6,014 nucleotides of DNA from an uncultured Pseudomonadota bacterium (lineage in GTDB: Bacteria; Myxococcota; UBA796), in contig CAJWHX010000228.1 of NCBI GenBank assembly GCA_913040875.1, positions 1 through 6,014 on the forward strand, written 5' to 3'. The position numbers and the translations under genes are program-made. Positions 1-5,960 of this stretch are shown here, piece by piece. Below the pieces are notes generated by a model. It was not told where the DNA came from. It searched no databases and was given only the letters and a program-made list of their open reading frames with translations. Numbering within the stretch: position 1 is the first letter of the stretch; each line of letters starts with the position of its first letter.

Positions 1-1164
1 GAGGCTCAAGTACAAATCAATCAAACAAACGGCATCAATGGAGCCATCATCAATTCCGATGAAAATGGAAACTTTGAACTAACGGTACCCAGAGGATCCG
101 ATTATCAGATGAGTGTCACCCCCTTATCACCACAAAACGTCCCCTATTTGGTCCTCGACAACATGCGCTTTGAGTCAGACCCAGCCCCAATGGAAGTGGA
201 CTTGGGTGAGGGCTTTCCAATCTACGGACGCATCACAGACTATACGAACGAACGAGCAGCAACGGCACAGCTCATCGATTCCCATACGGGAATTAAAGGC
301 CCACAGGTCTCCATCGCTGAGAACGGGTACTTCCAGCTCCGTGCTCCATATTTACGCTCCGATCTGACCGTGCGCTTGCAAGGGAACAATACACTTCTTC
401 CAACGGTCGATATACCCATACGACTAGAAGAAGGAGACGATGATGGTTTTCGATTGGACGTAGAACTAGGGGCTTTGGACGTCGCAACCGTCTTCGGTCG
501 AATTGTAAACCCTGAAATCCTCGCGTACGCCGACCGCAGCACCATTCGTTTTGAGTCTACAGAGTTAACCGACACCATCGGAAGCATATCCGTGGAAACC
601 AACAATGATATCAACGGCAACTTTACCGTGCACTTGTTAAAAGGCACCTACAAAATGACGGTTATCCCCCCGTACTCAGAAAATGCAGTTGTCTCACCAA
701 CCTCATTGGACGTGGTCATCGATGACCTGCATTTTGGCTTGGGTGATATTGTCTTGCCCGAACCAGTAACAGTTACTGGGGTCATCACAGATCTGGATGG
801 TTTTCCAAACCCTGACACCACAATCCAGTTTAAAGATGTCAACTATGCCAATACCGTGCACACCACTGTAACGGACGAATCTGGACGTTTCTCGATTAAA
901 GTCCCACCTGTTCTGATGAACACCAGTATTATCCCAAACAGTCCAAATACAGCCATTCAGAATTTCACCTCCGATCTACGTGGCGAGATCCGAGACTTTG
1001 AATGGACGCTCCAATCTGGCCAACTCCTGTCTGGTGTTGCCAGCTTTGATGGACTTGCCGTACCATTTGCATTGTTGGAAGTCTATCAGGGCGACCAAAA
1101 GTTGGCGACTGGACTCACTGGGGAAAATGGAGATTTTGACTTTCAAATTCAAGTAGAGGAATAA
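1..1164 (+). CDS. Multi-module carboxypeptidase-regulatory-like / Ig-fold surface protein, 5' end missing
   Basis: The frame is open from base 1 and ends at TAA 1162-1164, giving 387 residues. The first internal ATG (109) falls inside a module (preceded by residues SDYQ) and is not a credible start, so the gene begins upstream of the window. The cue [D/E/N]-x-x-G-x-F recurs near window residues 20 (SDENGNF), 106 (AENGYF), 203 (NDINGNF), 292 (TDESGRF) and 375 (GENGDF), that is every 83-97 residues. Most copies are preceded by a G-x-[IV] strand (GRITD, GRIVN, GVITD). This is the pattern of the CarboxypepD_reg-like beta-sandwich fold, a non-catalytic structural or adhesive module common in secreted proteins. 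No catalytic motif, membrane segment or sorting signal is seen in this part. The last module stops just after its G-x-F strand, without the usual 'lppGxYxL' strand, so the C-terminus looks short. The TPR-like gene follows 56 bp later on the same strand. Function unknown; a surface or periplasmic structural protein is likely. Confidence 0.8.
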   Translation, partial: EAQVQINQTNGINGAIINSDENGNFELTVPRGSDYQMSVTPLSPQNVPYLVLDNMRFESDPAPMEVDLGEGFPIYGRITDYTNERAATAQLIDSHTGIKGPQVSIAENGYFQLRAPYLRSDLTVRLQGNNTLLPTVDIPIRLEEGDDDGFRLDVELGALDVATVFGRIVNPEILAYADRSTIRFESTELTDTIGSISVETNNDINGNFTVHLLKGTYKMTVIPPYSENAVVSPTSLDVVIDDLHFGLGDIVLPEPVTVTGVITDLDGFPNPDTTIQFKDVNYANTVHTTVTDESGRFSIKVPPVLMNTSIIPNSPNTAIQNFTSDLRGEIRDFEWTLQSGQLLSGVASFDGLAVPFALLEVYQGDQKLATGLTGENGDFDFQIQVEE

Positions 1165-1220
1165 TTCCCCCACTGATGGATTGTAGTTGAAGAAATCAAT
1201 CGTTTGGATACATTGTGCAC

Positions 1221-1937
1221 ATGCGCTTGCCTTACAACAAAATCTGTGGATTACTCATCGGGTGTTCACTTGCTTATTTCGCATCGACAGGTGAAGTTCA
1301 CGCTGAGACGCTCAGCATGCAAGAGGCTTTGGTCGAATTAAATGAAGCGGTTCAGTTCTATCAAGTGGGCGATCGTCCGCAAGCGTTACAAACGTTGTTG
1401 TCTATCACAACGGATTCCAGCTACCCTCAAAGCATTCAACAAGAGGCGCGAATCTACATCGCAGAGATCCTTTTGGTCGAGGGCAATGTGGAAGGAGCCC
1501 GTAGCTATTTTCATGAGGTGTTGGAAATCAATGCCAGCTACAGTATCGATCGGTTTAGGCACCCTCCAGAAGTATGTATGGAGTTTGACTACACCAATGC
1601 CCAATGGAAGCAACGACAACCAACTACTACGATGGTATCTGCCAATCCAGTTCTTTCGAGATTTGCTCCCTTTGGTGTCTATCAATTTCAGCGCCGACAA
1701 ACGTGGCGCGGGATTACCTATTCAGGGCTCCAACTAGCCACCGCCATTACCAGCATCACTCTATTTAACTACTTGCAACAAAATCCCGGCTACAACCAAA
1801 ATGACCTCGATGAAAAGGCTAGACTAGAAACCCTCCTGACCGTTCAACGAGCGAGCGCAATTGGATTTTACAGTCTGTGGCTGATGTCGAGCATCGATGC
1901 ACAGCGCAGTTGGCAGATCGGTGAGATCGAAGAATAG
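1221..1937 (+). CDS. Exported TPR-like protein with two C-terminal hydrophobic segments
   Basis: This entry starts at ATG 1221 (238 aa). A GTG six bases upstream (1215) would add Met-His, and neither start has a strong Shine-Dalgarno, so the choice is uncertain. The N-terminus is a signal peptide: a basic start (MRLPYNK), a hydrophobic core (ICGLLIGCSLAYFAS) and a signal peptidase I site at VHA|ET (residues 28|29). An internal LIGC could also act as a lipobox with Cys15. Residues 30-110 are helical and TPR-like (EALVELNEAVQFYQVGD, then an ARIYIAEILLVEGNVEGA helix pair). Next comes a PPEVCMEF motif (115-122) and, after a linker, APFGVYQFQ (149-157), reminiscent of the 'PFGxGQFxNG' motif of small exported proteins in Myxococcota. 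Two hydrophobic stretches follow (about 165-185 and 212-225), ending in an acidic tail. It is likely co-transcribed with the modular protein upstream. Probably an envelope scaffold or assembly protein; no specific function is recognised. Confidence 0.82.
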   Translation: MRLPYNKICGLLIGCSLAYFASTGEVHAETLSMQEALVELNEAVQFYQVGDRPQALQTLLSITTDSSYPQSIQQEARIYIAEILLVEGNVEGARSYFHEVLEINASYSIDRFRHPPEVCMEFDYTNAQWKQRQPTTTMVSANPVLSRFAPFGVYQFQRRQTWRGITYSGLQLATAITSITLFNYLQQNPGYNQNDLDEKARLETLLTVQRASAIGFYSLWLMSSIDAQRSWQIGEIEE

Positions 1938-2003
1938 AGAATACTCGCACGAATAGACTCGACCGACCCAACGTCTCCATGTAGGCATGTAGGATCGAGG
2001 TAC
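1938..2003. other. Convergent intergenic gap without a clear terminator
   Basis: Sixty-six bases separate the stop of the TPR-like gene (TAG 1935-1937) from the stop of the porin gene (minus-strand TAA, 2004-2006). I find no GC-rich hairpin followed by a T-run on either strand. The best stem is four base pairs (AGAC 1955-1958 with GTCT 1973-1976). Transcripts from the two sides may overlap or end by Rho. Confidence 0.5.
1978..1993. repeat. 8-bp tandem duplication CATGTAGG x2
   Basis: CATGTAGG occurs twice back to back (1978-1985 and 1986-1993) in the convergent gap. It is a perfect but short tandem repeat, most simply a replication-slippage product. No function is implied. Confidence 0.6.
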
Positions 2004-3080
2004 TTACTGGAAGAACTGCATCCAGACCACTGCAGAGTCATTGGATATGTCATCCGATCCAGGTTCCATACGCATTTGGTATCCACCACCAATTCGAACA
2101 GCGTCTTCTGGACTGTGCCAAGTAACACCAGCGCGTACTCCAGCAGCATCGCCAGCATTGTCGAGAGCAGTATTGTCATCAAATGAAGAGTATCTAGCTG
2201 CGAGTTCATAAGAACCAACGGTGTATCCAAGCTGTGCAAAGTACCCAAACCTATCTGTTTCACTCAGCACAGACGGAACATCGAGCGTTGTATCCGTTGG
2301 TGTCAAGGATCCCGATCGCACCTCTGCAAGAAGTGCCAGTCCCTGAACTCGAACGATCAAATCTCCGCCCAGAATGAGTTCATCCGTTGCAATCCCTTGA
2401 TCGTAGATCACATCTCCACCAAGACCAATGGTCACGCCATCGACGACACCATAGGTCTTTAAGGTCGGTGCACTACCGACGGTAAAGTCAACGCGACCAA
2501 CAAACATCTTTCCAGCGTTGTCATCGCCAAACATCGACTGGTTTCCGTTGAATACCCCTGCATAAATCAATGCCTTCCCGTTGTTTTGACCGACTTTATA
2601 ACGAGCAACGACACCCGTATCACGATTGGGAACCATCCAGTTTGAAGCGTGGGCACGCGTGGCCAGAGGTAGGTCGGTGGAAGACATGATTTGCTCACGA
2701 GAAACCGGAGTCTTCTGAACCCCTGCCGTCACCCATAGTGGAACACCGATAATGGGTCGAACACCAAAATTGGCATCCACAATCTGAATATCCTGATCGG
2801 GGTGTGAGATGAGTCCATCGTATGGGGTCGACATCCCTAAAATGATGGAGTATTTGAGCATATCCGATTGACCGACAAATCCAGCACGAGCTCGACGCAG
2901 TTTAAAGCCTATGTCATCTTCTGGATCGCCATACCCAGAGGGGTCCGCGAGCGTATTCTCATCCTGGTCATAGAGCGTCACCCAACTTTGAACCAATAGG
3001 TACGGAGTCGGTGCCGGAACGAAATCTTCAGCGTGTGCAAAATTGGAAACGAGAAGGGAAAGAAACATGGGCGACATCAT
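2004..3080 (-). CDS. Outer-membrane porin, phosphate-selective porin O/P family
   Basis: The protein has 358 residues, slightly short for Porin_O_P members (about 350-450). It begins with a signal peptide (MMSPMFLSLLVSNFAHA|ED, cleavage about 17|18) and then a chain of alternating beta strands. Family signatures are visible: FKLRRARAGFVGQ (59-71), the first-hairpin motif of these porins; a conserved stretch PVSREQIMSSTDLPLATRA (125-143); and PNRDTGVVAR (151-160), matching the family's P-x-R-D-x-G strand. Later strands (217-227, 243-256, 277-299, 313-321, 328-336) complete a barrel. The C-terminus is VVWMQFFQ: an aromatic C-terminal strand as in outer-membrane proteins, but ending in Gln rather than Phe. 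Known relatives (OprP, OprO) pass phosphate or pyrophosphate; many relatives have other or unknown specificity, so phosphate selectivity here is not shown. The gene is divergent from the PHP gene, 69 bp away. Two ATGs compete (3080 and 3077); the second has the better spacing to the ribosome site. Confidence 0.88.
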   Translation of the reverse strand: MMSPMFLSLLVSNFAHAEDFVPAPTPYLLVQSWVTLYDQDENTLADPSGYGDPEDDIGFKLRRARAGFVGQSDMLKYSIILGMSTPYDGLISHPDQDIQIVDANFGVRPIIGVPLWVTAGVQKTPVSREQIMSSTDLPLATRAHASNWMVPNRDTGVVARYKVGQNNGKALIYAGVFNGNQSMFGDDNAGKMFVGRVDFTVGSAPTLKTYGVVDGVTIGLGGDVIYDQGIATDELILGGDLIVRVQGLALLAEVRSGSLTPTDTTLDVPSVLSETDRFGYFAQLGYTVGSYELAARYSSFDDNTALDNAGDAAGVRAGVTWHSPEDAVRIGGGYQMRMEPGSDDISNDSAVVWMQFFQ

Positions 3081-3084
3081 ACGA

Positions 3085-3089
3085 CCTCT
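3085..3089 (-). promoter_or_regulatory. Ribosome binding site of the porin gene (AGAGG)
   Basis: Read on the minus strand, AGAGG lies 4 nt before the first ATG (3080-3078) and 7 nt before the second (3077-3075). The seven-base spacing is closer to optimum, so translation may start at the second Met. The signal peptide is essentially unchanged either way. Confidence 0.65.
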
Positions 3090-3103
3090 ACAAAACTGGT
3101 TAC

Positions 3104-3124
3104 ACTAAGTACATAACACTTAGT
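3104..3124. promoter_or_regulatory. Dyad in the divergent promoter region, candidate operator
   Basis: ACTAAGT (3104-3110) and ACTTAGT (3118-3124) are exact reverse complements separated by 7 bp. Each arm is itself nearly palindromic (ACT-W-AGT), so the site also reads as a direct repeat ACACTAAGT / ACACTTAGT with 14-bp periodicity. It sits in the middle of the only 69 bp that separate the porin and the PHP gene, just downstream of the proposed porin -10 box and 25 bp before the PHP start codon. A regulator bound here could control both genes. In the porin mRNA it could instead form a 7-bp hairpin at the 5' end. No known operator consensus is recognised. Confidence 0.5.
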
Positions 3125-3130
3125 CTCCTT

Positions 3131-3160
3131 ACTATATTGAGAGAATCAAATGCTTGTCCA
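3131..3160 (-). promoter_or_regulatory. Candidate sigma70-type promoter for the porin gene
   Basis: On the minus strand, TGGACA (3160-3155, 5/6 match to TTGACA) is followed after 18 bp by TATAGT (3136-3131, 5/6 match to TATAAT). The start of transcription would fall near 3124, giving a leader of about 44 nt that begins at the dyad. The -35 box lies inside the first codons of the divergent PHP gene. The call rests on consensus matching only, and the consensus for this lineage is unknown. Confidence 0.38.
3139..3144 (+). promoter_or_regulatory. Ribosome binding site of the PHP gene (GAGAGA)
   Basis: GAGAGA ends 5 nt before ATG 3150. An in-frame TGA at 3138-3140 excludes any longer start, so 3150 is the earliest possible start codon of this frame. 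I found no convincing plus-strand promoter in the remaining intergenic bases. Confidence 0.55.
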
Positions 3161-5960
3161 ATTAATTTTGTCGTCTGCCTTCTTTGCTTGTCAAAATCAG
3201 CCTCTCACTCCAGCGGCTTATACCATTGAAGATTTATCTCAGACAATTGGGGGTCCAAAAGCCTTGGCGCAGCCTGGAGACATCATCCTCGAGAACGAAT
3301 ACCTCCGAGCCGCGATTATTGGAAAACGTCCCTCGATGGGCCCCCATACCGATGGAGGTGGATTGATCGATGCCGATATTCAGCGTCGTTCACCGGAATA
3401 CGCCAATGGACACGGAAACGATCAATTGGCGGAGATATTTGCAACCGTCAATATGAATGTACCCCACATTGATGCAGACAATGGCACAGTGGAGATCTTG
3501 TCTGATGGAAGCGACGGAACAGCCATCGTGTGTGTGGTCGGCGATGCCAAACCATTCATCTCGCTACTGGATGCCTTGTGGAGCGTACTGCAGTGGAAAC
3601 AAGGTACAGAGATGCCGTTTGACATTCGCACGGACTACATTTTGGAATCTGGGTCCCCTGTCGTCAAGTTGCGTACCACAGCACTCTTTGGAGAGAATGC
3701 TGGCTGTCAAGAAGACATCTCTGGTGCGACGATTGTGACAGATGCTCCCGAGCAGGTGGAAGAAACGGATCCTTCTCTGATTCAAATCGCTCTAGATGCA
3801 GGCGTAGCGTTTGGAGACTTTTATTTGCAAGGCGGTTCTCTCAATGTATTTACTCCAGGCATTGGATTCGATGAAACAGGACTTGTCTTTGAGTTGAGTC
3901 AAGCAGAGGTCAACACCTTTACAGAGCCCATCTTAGCCAATTTCATCGCGGGAACAGGAAAGGACATCAGTTATGGTATCACCAACCCCAATGGTCAGTT
4001 CTACATCCCCCTCTTTACCTCATCGCAGACGGTGGGCTTTGGTGCCGCGTTTAAAACGTTTGAGAAACCCTCTGCAGATGACACCGCTGCCGAACCGGTT
4101 CCCGAAGGATACACCTGCTACAACAAACGCTGCTTCCCCAGCCAAATCCAATACGAACGATGGTTTACCGTGGGTGAAGGAGACGTCGGTTCGATTCTCG
4201 ATCACTTCATCATGGAATCTGGTGAAGCACACGGGACAATCAGTGGCTTTGTTAGAGAGGAAGAAACCGGCATTGCAGTCACGAACGCCTCTGTATTCGT
4301 ATTTGCCTGCAACGACGATGGCACATGTGACGAATTCCCCTATTCTCAGTGGCTAACCGATGTTGGCGATGATCCTGTAGAAGACGGATCTTTTGAAGGT
4401 CTATTGCCGGTTGGTTCTTATGAACTGTTGGTACATAAGAAGGGTAGACCGGATTCAGCACGCATCCCGATAAACGTGACCGAAGGCTCTGAAGATACTG
4501 TTGTCATTGGCTCTCCAATGCCCAGCACACTCACCTTTCATGTCTGGGATGACTTTGAACGGGCACTTCCTGCCAAGGTATCCATCTTCCCAGTAGACGA
4601 CGCGGTTGATGTGTTGAACGAAGACTTGGGGGATGGATACATCTCTGGAAATCCGGCTGCCGTTCTCTTTGCCCCATACGGAAGTGGTTCTGTAACGTTG
4701 CCTGACGGCGAGTATTATGCGGTTGCTTCTAGAGGTCCTGAATATGAACTGGACATCTCTGACCCGTTTAATCTGTCTTCCAATTCCGCTGTCGATTTGG
4801 AATTTCACTTGTTCCGATCGGTGGACACTTCTGGCTGGATCTCAGCAGACTTTCACGTACACTCGAGACCCTCTCACGATTCTGGTGTGACTTATGAACT
4901 GCGTGTCAGTACGATGGTGTCCGAAGGCGTTGAGTACTTCACAGGAACCGACCATGACTTCATCAGCGACTTCGACCCTACAATTGAACGCATGGGACTG
5001 ACAGAATGGGTCAATTCTGCGCCAGGACTTGAGATTACCTCAATTGAGGTTGGTCACTACCTTGGGTTCCCAGTCAGAATCGACAACCTCTCCGATTCTG
5101 GTGGTGCCGTTGACTGGACCAATGCCCGCCCACAAGAAATGATAACCGAGATGCGAGACTTGATTGGTCCGACAGACGTAGAACCGGTCGTTTACATCGG
5201 ACATCCACGCGATGGTATCTTGGGATATTTTGATCAATTCAATTTGGATCCATATGGCGACAATCAAGGTGGCTACAATCTGTTGAGCTCGCTGAGTGGC
5301 AACCTTCTAGCGCAAGCCAATCCGGCACTCGAGCAAAGCAACTTCTCCACGGATGTCGATGCACTGGAAATCTTGAATGGAAAACGCTTTGAAATCATTC
5401 GTACACCAACCCAGCCAGAACTCAACCAGTACTCAGAGGATGGCGTCCTTAGCAACTACGATATAAACACTCGTACGATGGACGAACAAGAGGCGATGCA
5501 AAATGGCGAGTTCCTACTTGGCTATGGCCATGAAGGACAAGTCGATGACTGGTTTACGCTGCTGAACTTGGGATACCGCTTCACGGCACTCGGAAATTCA
5601 GATACACACGGGACCACCAAAACCGAATCCGGCTGTCCTAGAAACTACGTACGACTTACTCAGGATGATCCCCTCCTGGCAAGTGATGCAGCCATCGCAA
5701 AAGCGGTCAAGGAACATCGTGTGGTTGCCAGTTATGGTCCGTTTGTGGAGTTCTATGCCAATGGAGACCCCGCTCAAGGAGTCGGTTCTGATGTCACTAT
5801 GGACGGCAGCGACGTCACTTTCCACATAGAAGTCCAGAGTCCCGGCTGGTTCAATGTCGATCGCGTAGAACTGTATGAAAATGGAACCCTCATTAATATG
5901 TCACCTCATATTTTTGGGACACATAATATTATCACGTTACTGATTCTGTTTGCATATTAA
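3150..5960 (+). CDS. Exported PHP-domain metallohydrolase (CehA/McbA type), C-terminus replaced by AT-rich DNA
   Basis: The frame encodes 936 residues. A short hydrophobic leader ends in FFAC (Cys14), a poor but plausible lipobox, so this is probably a lipoprotein. Residues 15-355 are an N-terminal module (IGGPKALAQPGDIILEN, then GPHTDGGGLIDADI) with a Cys pair at 323/328. A carboxypeptidase-regulatory-like module follows at 358-450 with CNDDGTC. A beta domain at 458-560 carries PAKV (474-477) and SRGPEY (527-532), typical of the region before the PHP domain in this family. The PHP domain spans about 563-825 with its metal-ligand motifs intact: HVH (569-571), TDHD (600-603), E628 and H636 (GLEIT...GH), GHPR (H685), LEILNG (740-744) and SDTHG (D818, H820). 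PHP enzymes are metal-dependent hydrolases, mostly of phosphoesters; CehA and McbA cleave the carbamate ester carbaryl. The substrate here is unknown. Homology seems to end near residue 915 (VELYENGTLI); residues 916-936 are an unrelated hydrophobic tail encoded in AT-rich DNA. Confidence 0.85.
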   Translation: MLVQLILSSAFFACQNQPLTPAAYTIEDLSQTIGGPKALAQPGDIILENEYLRAAIIGKRPSMGPHTDGGGLIDADIQRRSPEYANGHGNDQLAEIFATVNMNVPHIDADNGTVEILSDGSDGTAIVCVVGDAKPFISLLDALWSVLQWKQGTEMPFDIRTDYILESGSPVVKLRTTALFGENAGCQEDISGATIVTDAPEQVEETDPSLIQIALDAGVAFGDFYLQGGSLNVFTPGIGFDETGLVFELSQAEVNTFTEPILANFIAGTGKDISYGITNPNGQFYIPLFTSSQTVGFGAAFKTFEKPSADDTAAEPVPEGYTCYNKRCFPSQIQYERWFTVGEGDVGSILDHFIMESGEAHGTISGFVREEETGIAVTNASVFVFACNDDGTCDEFPYSQWLTDVGDDPVEDGSFEGLLPVGSYELLVHKKGRPDSARIPINVTEGSEDTVVIGSPMPSTLTFHVWDDFERALPAKVSIFPVDDAVDVLNEDLGDGYISGNPAAVLFAPYGSGSVTLPDGEYYAVASRGPEYELDISDPFNLSSNSAVDLEFHLFRSVDTSGWISADFHVHSRPSHDSGVTYELRVSTMVSEGVEYFTGTDHDFISDFDPTIERMGLTEWVNSAPGLEITSIEVGHYLGFPVRIDNLSDSGGAVDWTNARPQEMITEMRDLIGPTDVEPVVYIGHPRDGILGYFDQFNLDPYGDNQGGYNLLSSLSGNLLAQANPALEQSNFSTDVDALEILNGKRFEIIRTPTQPELNQYSEDGVLSNYDINTRTMDEQEAMQNGEFLLGYGHEGQVDDWFTLLNLGYRFTALGNSDTHGTTKTESGCPRNYVRLTQDDPLLASDAAIAKAVKEHRVVASYGPFVEFYANGDPAQGVGSDVTMDGSDVTFHIEVQSPGWFNVDRVELYENGTLINMSPHIFGTHNIITLLILFAY

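Noticed and set aside
240..647. Open minus-strand frame of 135 codons across the modular gene
   Set aside because: It lies entirely inside a strongly supported plus-strand gene, is rich in Ser/Arg/Pro as expected of an antisense shadow, and has no domain or ribosome site.
1181..1221. Promoter TTGAAG - 16 bp - TACATT giving a leaderless TPR-like transcript
   Set aside because: Only 4/6 matches in each box. The short gap and same orientation make read-through from the upstream gene the simpler explanation.
1938..2003. Bidirectional intrinsic terminator between the convergent genes
   Set aside because: No stem longer than four base pairs and no T-run on either strand.
3104..3124. Pho box in the divergent region
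   Set aside because: The known Pho box has 7-bp direct repeats at 11-bp periodicity with a CTGTCAT-like core. Here the periodicity is 14 bp and the core is ACTWAGT.
3011..3229. Plus-strand frame of 72 codons bridging the porin start and the PHP start
   Set aside because: It overlaps the porin antisense and the PHP leader in another frame. Its Cys-rich end is the PHP signal sequence read out of frame.
3973..4356. Plus-strand frame of 127 codons within the PHP gene
   Set aside because: Pro/Ser/Arg-rich shadow frame with no recognisable domain; the main frame has continuous homology here.
4455..4808. Minus-strand frame of 117 codons within the PHP gene
   Set aside because: Rich in Arg, with no domain; it covers the well-recognised PAKV/SRGPEY region on the other strand.
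5931..5948. Resemblance of the ATCACGTTACTGATT stretch to the IS1 left end
   Set aside because: The shared run is short, the surrounding bases do not follow, and it is not at the compositional break.
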